Shown piece by piece: positions 56,205-64,000 of a DNA stretch of 64,000 nt (its first letter is position 1; each line of letters starts with the position of its first letter). The stretch comes from Bacteroidota bacterium. Lineage in GTDB: Bacteria; Bacteroidota; Bacteroidia; Flavobacteriales; Weeksellaceae. The notes beneath the pieces were generated by a model. That model was not told the DNA's origin. It saw only the letters and a list, made by a program, of their open reading frames with translations, and did not search any database. A program made the position numbers and the translations under genes. Where the stretch lies: the NCBI GenBank assembly GCA_023460855.1, contig JAEWOS010000012.1:1-64000 (forward strand), in the 5' to 3' direction.

Positions 56205-57799
56205 GATTTCATCATTTGTTTTGCGGCATCAATTCCCTGATGGAAAGCTTCCTCGAAAATAGAAATTCCAGATAAGTCACTATGCGCGAAGAAAACTTTA
56301 TTATCCATATTTTCTCGAGCCTTCTCACTTTCCGCACCAAAAATTTGTCCCGGAACCGGAGCAATCATCGCATGCCCTAATTTATGAAATTCAATCTCTA
56401 ATAGAAATTCTTCGATGAGCGGATGCGCCATTTTTAGATCGTCTAAAACAAGTTTTTTAAGCTGGTCTTCCTTCAAACCATACAGTAGTTTTCTGTCTTT
56501 TGCAATTTCTCCTGATGAGAAACTACGGTAGTACGTAATTACTTTTTCACCCATATTCAGGTTAATATTCTGATGCTGATCATAAATATATCCCAAACCT
56601 TCTGCTCCGTAAATAACATTGTCCCACGCAAGCTCCTCATCACCTCCAAATTCATTATTCAGGGTTAATGTTGCGAGCAACCACGGCACATATTTAAAAC
56701 CAGGAAATTTTCTGGAAGGAAAAATATAATTGTTTACAAACTGCGGCGTACTAAAGAGTACTTTTTCTGCAATGATTTTCTTAGATACTTTTTTTTGAGC
56801 GTCAAACGCTAAAACCTCCACTTTATCTTCAATTTTAACACTGTAAACCAGGTTTTCAGTAGAAATCTTGCCTTTCGAATGCCTGGACAGAAGCGAAGCC
56901 AGTTTTGCATTTCCTTCCGGCCACGTAAAAACCTGATCCTGTCGCTCCGCTGCCCAATTATTTTTCCGGCCTGCAAAATAATGAATTCCCGCCCATGCGG
57001 AAACAGATTTGATTCCAAGTCCGTAATCATCCCGGCATGAATAATCGAGAAGCCAAAGCAGTTCTTCTGCCTTGAAATTATTTTCTGTGAGCCAGCTGAT
57101 AAACGTAATTTCTTCAAGTTTTCTCGCCTCTTCTATCGCACTTGATCTTTTCAACGGAATATCAAACCAGTAATTTCCGGATGCGTCTTTCTTAGTCCGA
57201 AATTCATCCATCATTCCAAAGAAGCGGTTTATTTCGGCACTGTTCTGTACGGACACGCCTTTCTGAGGTACCAGGTTCTTTTGCCATGAATTTTTGAAGA
57301 ACAGCCTTTCTTCCTGAGGAAAAGTCAATTGATAATCATCGAGTAAAGGTTTACCTTTCGCATCATCACCCAAATACAGTTTGCACTCGCGCAAAAAATC
57401 AATCAGTTCCGTATCTTCTTTATTTGGAAGTGGTAAGTAATGTGCGCCCAAAGGAAATTTTGAAAATTTATTCTGACCTGCAGACGAATTTCCTCCCGGA
57501 TTTTTTTCCAGCTCTAAAAGTATAAAATTTTTTTCTCCGCTTAGATTTAGCTCTCTTGCCGCTGACAATCCGGAAATTCCACTGCCAACTATCAGATATT
57601 TTACAGAAATTTCTTCGCTGGGTCCTGGAAAATCTTTTGCCCAAAGTCTGTGACCTAAAACATGGTTGGTTCCGGTAATTTTCAACAAAAAAGATTTCGT
57701 TTTCCTGCCGCAATACTGAAGAAACGGCAATAAAATGGATGCCAGAAAAACTTTTTCCAGAAACTGCTTTCTACTGTACCCTTCCCCACTCTTCATCAA
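56201..57799 (-). CDS. FAD-dependent oxidoreductase with Tat-like lipoprotein signal
   Basis: A 532-residue flavoprotein of the amine oxidase / phytoene-desaturase type. The dinucleotide-binding fold is YLIVGSGISGLSAARELNLS (about 68-87), followed by LLELEKNPGGNSSAG. The N-terminus reads SRKQFLEKVFLASILLPFLQ ending in a cysteine (YC near residue 29). This resembles a Tat signal with Arg-Lys in place of Arg-Arg plus a lipobox-like site, so the folded flavoprotein may be exported and anchored. Amine oxidases use polyamines, which fits the speD and spermidine-synthase neighbours. It overlaps the upstream gene by 29 bases. Confidence 0.75.
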   Translation of the reverse strand: MMKSGEGYSRKQFLEKVFLASILLPFLQYCGRKTKSFLLKITGTNHVLGHRLWAKDFPGPSEEISVKYLIVGSGISGLSAARELNLSGEKNFILLELEKNPGGNSSAGQNKFSKFPLGAHYLPLPNKEDTELIDFLRECKLYLGDDAKGKPLLDDYQLTFPQEERLFFKNSWQKNLVPQKGVSVQNSAEINRFFGMMDEFRTKKDASGNYWFDIPLKRSSAIEEARKLEEITFISWLTENNFKAEELLWLLDYSCRDDYGLGIKSVSAWAGIHYFAGRKNNWAAERQDQVFTWPEGNAKLASLLSRHSKGKISTENLVYSVKIEDKVEVLAFDAQKKVSKKIIAEKVLFSTPQFVNNYIFPSRKFPGFKYVPWLLATLTLNNEFGGDEELAWDNVIYGAEGLGYIYDQHQNINLNMGEKVITYYRSFSSGEIAKDRKLLYGLKEDQLKKLVLDDLKMAHPLIEEFLLEIEFHKLGHAMIAPVPGQIFGAESEKARENMDNKVFFAHSDLSGISIFEEAFHQGIDAAKQMMKS

Positions 57800-59297
57800 A
57801 ATACCTCACTAAAATCTGATTGTCCAGACGGTTAATTTCCAAATCTTTAGCCTTCATATCCTTGCTGAAATAAGCCAGTTGTGCGAAATTGTAATCGTAA
57901 AACCGGAGACCTTTCAATTTGCGAACCAGCGTTTCCTGTTCCTCGCCCGAAGATGCTAAACAGAATCCCCACTCACCGAAAGAAGGCACATAAGCATGAT
58001 AGGCAGTAGTAGAGGGAAAAACCTGCTGTAAAGTCTGCTGAATACACCAAAAAGATTTTGGCGCAAAAAAAGGCGAAGTTGTCTGCACTGCAATTTGAGT
58101 AGCTTTGTGTGTAACTTTGGCAAGCTCTCTATAAAACTGCAGCGAATACAGTTTTCCCAGACTGTAATTGGAAGGATCAGGAAAGTCAATAATGATAACA
58201 TCATAAATGTTTTTCTGCTCTTTAATCCACATAAAAGCATCCTGGTTGATAATTTCGAGTTTATTGCTGTTTAACGCATTGGAATTCAGACGATTCATCG
58301 TTTCATTGGTTTTGAAAAAACGAGTCATTTCGCCGTCCAGATCAACGAGTGTAATTTTTTGAACTTCCGAATACTTCAATACTTCCCGAACAGCAAAACC
58401 ATCTCCTCCACCTAGAACCAATACGTTTTTTATTTGTGCAGCCTTTGACATTGCTGGATGCACAAGCGCTTCGTGATATCTGTATTCATCCCGCGAAGAA
58501 AACTGAAGGTTGTTATTAAGGTAAAGCCTGAATTCATCAGAATTTCTGGTAAGCACAATGCGCTGATAAGGCGAACTGCTGCTGTAAATAATGTTTTCAC
58601 CATAGAGTTTTTCTTCGGAATAGCTCAAAATTCTGTCCGCGAAAATAAAAAGCGTCATCAGCCCCAAGAAAACGAAAATCGATTTTGCCTTCAGTGTCGT
58701 GGCATTCCGCAGATCTTTCTGTAAATAAAAGGACATGAAAATGGCAATCGAAACATTAATTAAACCAAAAAAAAGCGAGGTTCGGACAATACCCAGATTC
58801 GGAATAAGCACCAATGGAAAGAGAATTGACGCAAGAAGTGCTCCGATATAATCAAATGCAAAAACATTGGAAACCAAATCTTTAAACGCAACACGATCCT
58901 TCAGAATATTCATCAGCAAAGGAATTTCGAGCCCGACAAGACAACCGGTCACAAAAACGAACATATACAAAACCCATTCGAAATGCTGCACAGAATTGAA
59001 TAGCAGAAAAAGAATGACCGAACTGACACCACCAACCAAACCGACCAGAATTTCAATATCGATGAAACGATCCAGCAGATTATTGATGATAAATTTTGCG
59101 AAATAGGAACCGACGCCCATAGAAAATAGATAAACGCCGATGATGAACGAAAACTGTTTTACAGAATCACCAAGAAGATAGCTAGCCAACGCACCGGCAA
59201 CCAGTTCGTAAACAAGACCGCAAGTGGCGATGACAAAGACCGAGAAAAGTAATAAAATTTCAAACGGAATCCGCTTCTTACCCCTGGATTGCTGCAC
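57771..59297 (-). CDS. Membrane-bound spermidine-synthase-like aminopropyltransferase
   Basis: A 508-residue protein. Residues 1-215 form about seven transmembrane helices (LLLFSVFVIATCGLVYELVA ... SIFVFLGLMTLFIFADRIL). The C-terminal part (about 235-490) is a spermidine synthase fold: YQRIVLTR, LYLNNNLQFSSRDEYRYHEA, the decarboxylated-SAM site VLVLGGGDGFAVREVLKY, LVDLDGEM and VIIIDFPDPSNYSLGKLYS with the catalytic-site aspartates. Such fusions are known in bacteria. With speD in the same operon the donor is probably decarboxylated SAM, and the acceptor could be at the membrane. The protein starts inside the DUF350 gene (20-base overlap). Confidence 0.85.
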   Translation of the reverse strand: MQQSRGKKRIPFEILLLFSVFVIATCGLVYELVAGALASYLLGDSVKQFSFIIGVYLFSMGVGSYFAKFIINNLLDRFIDIEILVGLVGGVSSVILFLLFNSVQHFEWVLYMFVFVTGCLVGLEIPLLMNILKDRVAFKDLVSNVFAFDYIGALLASILFPLVLIPNLGIVRTSLFFGLINVSIAIFMSFYLQKDLRNATTLKAKSIFVFLGLMTLFIFADRILSYSEEKLYGENIIYSSSSPYQRIVLTRNSDEFRLYLNNNLQFSSRDEYRYHEALVHPAMSKAAQIKNVLVLGGGDGFAVREVLKYSEVQKITLVDLDGEMTRFFKTNETMNRLNSNALNSNKLEIINQDAFMWIKEQKNIYDVIIIDFPDPSNYSLGKLYSLQFYRELAKVTHKATQIAVQTTSPFFAPKSFWCIQQTLQQVFPSTTAYHAYVPSFGEWGFCLASSGEEQETLVRKLKGLRFYDYNFAQLAYFSKDMKAKDLEINRLDNQILVRYFDEEWGRVQ

Positions 59298-59493
59298 TGA
59301 TAATGATTGAGATTCCTACAATGAAAGCTGCAAAAATAATTGCGAGCGCTACGTTGTTGTTCTTTGAGATTTCGTGCCAGGTTTTCTCCGGCGTCAGCTT
59401 CTCAATAATCAGGTACCAGACCAAAAGTATAGCAATCCCCAGGAAGGAATAGAACACGGAATTGATTACAGGTAATAAATTAAATTCGCCCAT
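59278..59493 (-). CDS. DUF350-family small membrane protein
   Basis: A 71-residue protein with two transmembrane helices (SFLGIAILLVWYLIIEKL and VALAIIFAAFIVGISIIISA), joined by the polar EKTWHEISKNN. This is the size and pattern of one DUF350/YjfL unit. In other bacteria related proteins lie near PspA-type envelope-stress genes and polyamine-linked genes, as I recall. It is located between the 64-residue protein and the aminopropyltransferase. Confidence 0.75.
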   Translation of the reverse strand: MGEFNLLPVINSVFYSFLGIAILLVWYLIIEKLTPEKTWHEISKNNNVALAIIFAAFIVGISIIISAAIQG

Positions 59494-59504
59494 TGTTACT
59501 TTTT

Positions 59505-59699
59505 TTATTTGTGATAATATCTGTAGTAGGTGCTTCCGGATGATCTTATACGGGAAGTTCCGTCACGGTATTTCTCTGTTTTTGCACAGTCGCAGAACTG
59601 ATTTCCTTCATAGGTAAGATACAGGAAGAAGCCCAAAAACCCGGCTGCGACGAGTAAGATGAGCCAGTGCTGTCTGATGTATGCCAAAACCTGTGTCAT
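59505..59699 (-). CDS. Small single-span membrane protein of the speD operon
   Basis: A 64-residue protein with one transmembrane helix (WLILLVAAGFLGFFLYLTY). Its short tail contains Cys-Asp-Cys (NQFCDCAKTEKYRDG) and a Ser/Tyr-rich end (SSGSTYYRYYHK). The cysteines may bind metal or form a disulphide outside the membrane. The family is not recognised. It starts 3 bases after the DUF4178 stop. Confidence 0.6.
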   Translation of the reverse strand: MTQVLAYIRQHWLILLVAAGFLGFFLYLTYEGNQFCDCAKTEKYRDGTSRIRSSGSTYYRYYHK

Positions 59700-59702
59700 C
59701 GC

Positions 59703-61130
59703 TTAATAATCGTAAGGAGAATTCCCCGAATCGCTCCATTTTTTCTGGTGAAAGTAGTATTTGAAAACGAACGCTGCAACGGTAAGAACAACCATGATAA
59801 CCAGCAGCAGTCCGATATTCCACATGGTTACCGGTTTCCACGCTGCTCTGATGTTCAGCGCAGAATTGGATGGAGTCGGATCAGTAATTACAGGTCTTGT
59901 AGTTAAATTATCTGAATTCTTCTTCGCTTCCTGATACTGACTGTAAAGTTCGGGTTCCGCCTGTGCAAAACCAGCAGACTGAAAGTGGCGAACCGTTTCG
60001 CCGGAATCCTGTGTCACCACAATCCATCCATCGGATTCTTCGCGAAAAACAGACTTGCCGTCAGCAGAAAAATATTCCGGCAGACCTGAATTTTCCAGTC
60101 CCTCTTTTTGTGCAGCAATTTCAAAATGATATTTTCCGGCGGGAATTCCGCACAGATTAAGGTTTTTCGAGGTTGATCCTTCGCTCCAACGTTCACCGTC
60201 TGATACACCAGAATATTTTTCAATATCCTGCGAAGTGTACATAATTTCGTTTGTAGATTCATTTACGAGCGTAATTTCGGCATTTGCCCAACTGTTGTCA
60301 ACATTGGAATGCAGGTTCACTACCATCGGCGCGGACGCACCTTTCAATTCGAATGATTTGGAAATAAATTCCCTTCCATAAATCTCAGTAAAACTAATAC
60401 TTTCGTTTAGCACTTCCTGGTTTTTTCGCTGAAAAGTGAGATGGAAGTAAATCAGCCCCATCAAAAGTGCCGTAATAGAAAAAATATTCAGCAGCTGTCT
60501 CGTATCGATAAAGTATGGCTCCACAATGCCGACAGCAAGTTTCTGCGGCATAACATCCACATTGAACGCACTTTTCACCATAAATCGCGGAATATGTTTT
60601 CCTGTAAAATTCTCCAGGCGATCACCGTGAATTTCGTGCGAAACCATGTTTTTACCGTTCACATATTCCAGGTACTGAGCTACACCAAAAAAGATGTCGT
60701 CTTCAAAAAATCCTACAGCTGCCTCTATCGCACAGTGTGTAGTTTCGTAACGGCGATACTTTTTGCCCTCAAATTCGCAGTATATTCCATCGAAAGCGTC
60801 CAGTTTCGATTCTGTCGGATACATAAGCACAAAGTTGCCGTCGTTTTCGCTGAGAAAGGAATTCTGCCCTTTGCTGTCTTTCAGATAATACTCGCGCCAT
60901 CTGATGGTACTGCCGTATTTTCTGTGAACTATCGCCACAACAAACCACTCGTTTCCGTCCAGCACGCCGCGATCTCCAATTTTGAGCGCACCGCTTTCCA
61001 GCTGCTTAATTTTTCTGAGTGTCTTACCCTTGCTGTTCAACGCACCGCAGTGCGAACAGATGAACTCCTCAATATTAAAATCGAGGACATGTGAATTGAC
61101 TGTTTTACAGGCGGAACAGGTATGCTGCAT
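59703..61130 (-). CDS. DUF4178 membrane protein with N-terminal zinc ribbon
   Basis: I choose ATG 61130, directly after the speD stop, because the product then begins MQHTCSACKTVNSHV and the first Cys pair is kept. The frame is open to 61247, inside speD. The product is 475 residues. The zinc ribbon has CSAC and CSHC (about residues 5-35). DUF4178-type beta domains follow (LKIGDRGVLDGNEWFVVAIV, RWREYYLKDSKGQNSFLSEN). A transmembrane helix lies near residue 240 (IFSITALLMGLIYFHLTF) and a second at the C-terminus (IGLLLVIMVVLTVAAFVF), with an extracytoplasmic beta domain between. Confidence 0.75.
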   Translation of the reverse strand: MQHTCSACKTVNSHVLDFNIEEFICSHCGALNSKGKTLRKIKQLESGALKIGDRGVLDGNEWFVVAIVHRKYGSTIRWREYYLKDSKGQNSFLSENDGNFVLMYPTESKLDAFDGIYCEFEGKKYRRYETTHCAIEAAVGFFEDDIFFGVAQYLEYVNGKNMVSHEIHGDRLENFTGKHIPRFMVKSAFNVDVMPQKLAVGIVEPYFIDTRQLLNIFSITALLMGLIYFHLTFQRKNQEVLNESISFTEIYGREFISKSFELKGASAPMVVNLHSNVDNSWANAEITLVNESTNEIMYTSQDIEKYSGVSDGERWSEGSTSKNLNLCGIPAGKYHFEIAAQKEGLENSGLPEYFSADGKSVFREESDGWIVVTQDSGETVRHFQSAGFAQAEPELYSQYQEAKKNSDNLTTRPVITDPTPSNSALNIRAAWKPVTMWNIGLLLVIMVVLTVAAFVFKYYFHQKKWSDSGNSPYDY

Positions 61131-61131
61131 A

Positions 61132-61485
61132 TTACCTGTAAATTTTGTCCTGCTGAATGATCTCAGCGTTAAAATAAGCAACCATTTCAGCTGCAATTTT
61201 TTCCACTTTGGCTGTATTGTCATGGATGTAATTGCACAGAAAAACATCCAGATTCAGACGGTTAAATTCCGGCCAGGTATGAATACACAGATGAGATTCC
61301 TTGAGTATTATGCCCGCTGTGAAACTGTCGTTGGAGAAAATATGCTCGGTTACGCCAACGATTTCGGCGCCGTTTTCAGGAAGCACTTTCCCGCAAAATG
61401 ACAAAAAAGCATTACAGTCAGTCAACAATTGTGCTGAAGAAGTCTCAAGCGTCAACAGAATGTGCAGTCCTTTGCTGTAATTCAT
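61132..61485 (-). CDS. speD: S-adenosylmethionine decarboxylase proenzyme (SpeD)
   Basis: A 117-residue class 1b SAM decarboxylase. The self-cleavage site is in ILKESHLCIHTWPE, where Ser becomes the pyruvoyl cofactor, followed by the conserved HTWPE. The N-terminal KGLHILLTLE and the C-terminal CNYI (LDVFLCNYIHD) also fit. It makes decarboxylated SAM, the aminopropyl donor used by the synthase encoded four genes downstream. It is the first gene of the operon, and a 277-base region with a likely promoter precedes it. Confidence 0.93.
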   Translation of the reverse strand: MNYSKGLHILLTLETSSAQLLTDCNAFLSFCGKVLPENGAEIVGVTEHIFSNDSFTAGIILKESHLCIHTWPEFNRLNLDVFLCNYIHDNTAKVEKIAAEMVAYFNAEIIQQDKIYR

Positions 61486-61537
61486 ATATCTGAATCATAG
61501 AAACGCCGTTTTTCTTAATCTATTCAGTTGATATTCC

Positions 61538-61565
61538 GAAACTTATAAAAAATGGATTAATACAA
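61538..61565 (-). promoter_or_regulatory. Probable speD operon promoter
   Basis: On the minus strand TTG (61563-61565) and TAAGTTTC (61538-61545) are 17 bases apart, a near match to the consensus. The ATG is 52 bases downstream. Nothing else is recognised in the 277-base region apart from the argS terminator. Confidence 0.45.
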
Positions 61566-61710
61566 CTGACCGTCAGCATTTCAGTTCCGAATATCTAAAA
61601 AAATAATCAAATAAAGGTGATGTCTGCGGAAAAAATATCTACCTGAACAAGAAAATCCGTGTACAAGAAAAACTGACTCGCGTTTAAAAAAGACAAGTGT
61701 TTAAGAACAG

Positions 61711-61741
61711 AAATGAAAAACTGCCGTATTTTACGGCAGTT
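61711..61741 (-). terminator. argS terminator
   Basis: AACTGCCGTA and its complement (61719-61728 with 61732-61741) form a strong hairpin. On the minus strand five T then follow. It lies 21 bases past the argS stop. Confidence 0.8.
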
Positions 61742-61762
61742 CAGTTTTCGGTCTCGCTCAAT

Positions 61763-63532
61763 TTACATTCTGTTCACAACACCGATTCCGAGTAAATCAA
61801 GACATTTTTTAATTACTTTTCCGGCGTTCAACGAAAGATTTAGTCTAAAATTTTTCAAATTTTCATCCTCCTGATTCAGAACCGGATTATTCTGATAGAA
61901 TGAATTGTAGGATTTTACAACTTCGTACAGATAATTGGCAACATGAGCAGGACTCAAAGTATTCGCAGCTTTCTCCACAGTTTCCGGATAATTGGAAAGA
62001 AGCATGATTAACTCCTTTTCATAGGAATTTAACTGGACGTGATCGAAAGCAGACGTTTCAGCGAAATGGGCCTTAGCCAGCAGCGACTGAATTCTGGCGT
62101 AAGTATACTGAATAAAAGGACCCGTGTTCCCTTCAAAATCCACGCTGGTTGCAGGATTGAAGAGCATTTTCTTCTGCGGGTCTATTTTCAGCATAAAATA
62201 TTTCAGGGCGCCCATTCCGACAATTTCGTAAGACTGCTCCCTTTCTTCCGCAGACAGCTGTTCCAGTTTTCCTAATTCCTGCGACTTTTCTTTTGCGGTT
62301 TCATACATTTCCTGCATCAGCTCATCTGCATCTACAACAGTCCCCTCTCGCGATTTCATCTTTCCTTCCGGCAATTCAACCATTCCGTATGACAAATGGT
62401 AAAGCTGATCAGCCCATGTATAGCCGAGTTTCTTCAGCGTACTGAACAGTACCTGAAAGTGATAATCCTGCTCATTTCCTACGGTATAAATCAGTTTGCT
62501 GAGACGGTTTTCTTTAAAACGCTGCACTGCTGTGCCCAGATCCTGAGTGATATATACGGAAGTTCCGTCCGAGCGCAGCAAAAGCTTCTTATCCAGCCCC
62601 GAATCTTCAAGATCTACCCAAACTGAGCCATCGTCATTTCTGTAAAAAATACCACGGTTTAAGCCGTCCTGAATAATATCTTTTCCGAGCAGGTAGGTGT
62701 TGCTTTCGTACATAACGTCATCAAAAGAAACGCCCAGTCTTTTGTAGGTTTCGTCAAAACCCTGATAAACCCAGTAATTCATCCTGGACCAGAGCTCACG
62801 TGTTTCCGGATCATTTTTTTCCCAGCTGAGCAACATGGAGGATGCGTCTTTAATCGACTTCGCTTCTTTCTTCGCTGCATCTTCTGCCGAGCCTGCATCT
62901 ACGAGTTCAGCGATCTCTTTCTTGTAATTCTGATCGAACTTCACGTAATAATTACCAACAAGTTTATCGCCTTTAATTCCGGTAGTTTCAGGCGTTTCGC
63001 CGTTACCTTCATTTTTCCAGGCAAGCATAGACTTACAAATGTGAATTCCGCGGTCGTTTATGATTTGTGACTTAATGACATCGTAACCGGAGGCCTCCAG
63101 GATTTTTGCCACCGAAAAACCCAGCAGATTATTGCGGACATGCCCCAAATGTAACGGCTTATTGGTATTGGGTGATGAATATTCCACCATCACGGTTTCC
63201 CCCTTCTTCTCCACATTTGTTAGGGAAGCAGGAACACCCTGAAGCGAATTCAGAAACACCGCATCTGAGACTTCGATATTAAGAAAACCTTTTACTACGT
63301 GAAAACTTTTCACATCAGAAACCTGTGCTGTTAATGCACCGCCTATTTCCATTCCGATCAGTTCCGGATTCTTCTTCAGCAGTTTTACCAAAGGAAAAAG
63401 CACGATGGTAAAATCACCCGGGAAATCGGTTTTATTATCCTGAATTTCTGGGATCACATTATCGACCTGGTAAAGTGAAAAAATTGTTTCAGAAATCTTC
63501 TTCTGCAAATCTGCCTTAAAACTCATCTTCAA
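61763..63532 (-). CDS. argS: Arginyl-tRNA synthetase
   Basis: A 589-residue class I synthetase charging tRNA-Arg. The N-terminal Add-1 domain is followed by the ATP-site motif PLHLGHVRN (HIGH type, about residues 121-129), after the family stretch VMVEYSSPNTNKPLH. QDYHFQVLFSTLKKLGY, GMVELPEGKMKSREGTVVDA (KMSK-equivalent region KMKSR) and the C-terminal anticodon domain ending LLGIGVVNRM are all present. Length is normal. The gene is monocistronic, with a -7 box close to the start. Confidence 0.96.
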   Translation of the reverse strand: MKMSFKADLQKKISETIFSLYQVDNVIPEIQDNKTDFPGDFTIVLFPLVKLLKKNPELIGMEIGGALTAQVSDVKSFHVVKGFLNIEVSDAVFLNSLQGVPASLTNVEKKGETVMVEYSSPNTNKPLHLGHVRNNLLGFSVAKILEASGYDVIKSQIINDRGIHICKSMLAWKNEGNGETPETTGIKGDKLVGNYYVKFDQNYKKEIAELVDAGSAEDAAKKEAKSIKDASSMLLSWEKNDPETRELWSRMNYWVYQGFDETYKRLGVSFDDVMYESNTYLLGKDIIQDGLNRGIFYRNDDGSVWVDLEDSGLDKKLLLRSDGTSVYITQDLGTAVQRFKENRLSKLIYTVGNEQDYHFQVLFSTLKKLGYTWADQLYHLSYGMVELPEGKMKSREGTVVDADELMQEMYETAKEKSQELGKLEQLSAEEREQSYEIVGMGALKYFMLKIDPQKKMLFNPATSVDFEGNTGPFIQYTYARIQSLLAKAHFAETSAFDHVQLNSYEKELIMLLSNYPETVEKAANTLSPAHVANYLYEVVKSYNSFYQNNPVLNQEDENLKNFRLNLSLNAGKVIKKCLDLLGIGVVNRM

Positions 63533-63544
63533 AAAATTGTGTCA

Positions 63545-63552
63545 CAAATATA
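63545..63552 (-). promoter_or_regulatory. argS -7 box
   Basis: TATATTTG on the minus strand lies 12 bases before the ATG, so the leader would be only a few bases. The -33 position falls within the terminator of the upstream SusD-like gene and shows no TTG. Confidence 0.45.
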
Positions 63553-63555
63553 GCG

Positions 63556-63584
63556 AATAAAAAAACCGCTCCGAAGAGCGGTTT
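63556..63584 (-). terminator. Terminator of the SusD-like gene
   Basis: AAACCGCTC and GAGCGGTTT form a 9-bp stem closed, on the minus strand, by a stable C(TTCG)G tetraloop. Seven T follow. Confidence 0.85.
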
Positions 63585-63606
63585 AAATATGTAAACTAAA
63601 AAATTA

Positions 63607-64000
63607 TTAGTTCTGATTCCAGAATGGTGTAAACTGGTTCTTTACGAACACCTGCGCAGACTGTACGTTTGGTACGTTTGCAGAGTTGGCAGCATATTCA
63701 GATACCGGATAAACCAGTCTGTATGGTTTGTTAGGATACTGAGCTGTAGTTGCCATTGGCGTCCACGGATAACCTGTTCTCAAATACTCGATGAACATTT
63801 CTGTCGGAGTATGGTTGGTCATCGCGATCCATTTCTGCGTCATGATCGCTTCGATTTTCTGCTCATCAGTTCCTGTCCATCCAAGACCAGGTCTAAGGTT
63901 AGCAGCTGCAATATAAGTGTTCATACTTGCTGCGGAAGCACCAAGATAAGCAGCATGCGCTCTGATAGCATCAGAAAACTTTGTAGCACCTGAAATAGAT
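63607..64000 (-). CDS. SusD/RagB-like outer-membrane lipoprotein, C-terminal part
   Basis: The open frame continues to the window edge and the start lies beyond it. The visible 130 or so residues are the C-terminal region typical of SusD/RagB nutrient-binding proteins: KIEAIMTQKWIAMTNHTPTE, FIEYLRTGYPWTP and NKPYRLVYPVSEYAANSANV. SusD proteins sit on the surface over a TonB-dependent SusC channel. The matching susC would be expected outside the window. The first ATG inside the window (63924) is internal, because the codons before it (SISGATKFSDAIRAHAAYLG) also read as protein. Confidence 0.85.
   Translation of the reverse strand, partial: SISGATKFSDAIRAHAAYLGASAASMNTYIAAANLRPGLGWTGTDEQKIEAIMTQKWIAMTNHTPTEMFIEYLRTGYPWTPMATTAQYPNKPYRLVYPVSEYAANSANVPNVQSAQVFVKNQFTPFWNQN

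Noticed and set aside
61131..61247. Longer N-terminus of the DUF4178 protein (start at 61247)
   Set aside because: The extra 39 codons overlap speD in another frame and precede the zinc-ribbon start at 61130.

Overview
The window looks like chromosome of a Flavobacteriia bacterium, most likely the Chryseobacterium group. The reasons are moderate-to-low G+C, promoters of the Bacteroidota form TTG-N17-21-TAnnTTTG, almost no Shine-Dalgarno sequences, a type IX secretion sorting domain, a SusD-like protein, curlin genes and a subtype-iii type VI secretion system (T6SS). This placement is inferred from gene content; no database search was possible.

Layout. 1-4.3 kb holds a palindromic repeat, a 46-residue membrane peptide, an MpaB-like oxygenase, recA, an alkyltransferase-like protein and a deoxyhypusine-synthase-like enzyme. 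4.3-11 kb is a curli operon on the minus strand: regulator, then csgA with 18 curlin repeats, a csgB-like gene, csgE, csgF, csgG and a beta-propeller lipoprotein. 11-19.9 kb is mostly housekeeping and secreted proteins: arfB, an acyltransferase, menE, tRNA-Gln, a di-heme peroxidase, a PhoX-like protein and a leucine-rich-repeat protein.

20-54.6 kb is one T6SS locus. Two nearly identical hcp (tssD) genes lie near its two ends. The core (tssB, C, H, E, F, G, N, K, a regulator, O/P/Q-type membrane proteins, R) runs on the minus strand. It is followed by a LysM protein, a DUF4280 (PAAR-like) spike, a 1009-residue effector with a lambda-endolysin-like muramidase and an M23 peptidase, and a row of five lipoprotein genes that look like immunity proteins. 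Two of those five are broken by an in-frame TAA. On the plus strand hcp2 and vgrG lead into an AT-rich cassette: LysM protein, an effector with a split PAAR-like domain, and two small membrane-anchored proteins. A decayed second vgrG tail ends the cassette, so a 529-bp direct repeat flanks it. Four transcription units of the locus share a 16-bp palindrome at a nearly fixed distance from the -7 box. The curli promoter has a different palindrome at the same distance. Each system carries its own LuxR-type regulator without the usual phospho-acceptor aspartate.

54.5-61.5 kb is a tightly overlapping eight-gene minus-strand operon. It starts with SAM decarboxylase (speD) and contains a membrane-bound spermidine-synthase-like enzyme, DUF4178 and DUF350 membrane proteins, an FAD oxidoreductase and two unrecognised membrane proteins. 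It looks like an uncharacterised polyamine and envelope system. argS and the end of a SusD-like gene close the window.

The most interesting material is the shared operator architecture, the decaying immunity array behind the dual-domain peptidoglycan effector, the exchangeable vgrG cassette and the speD operon.
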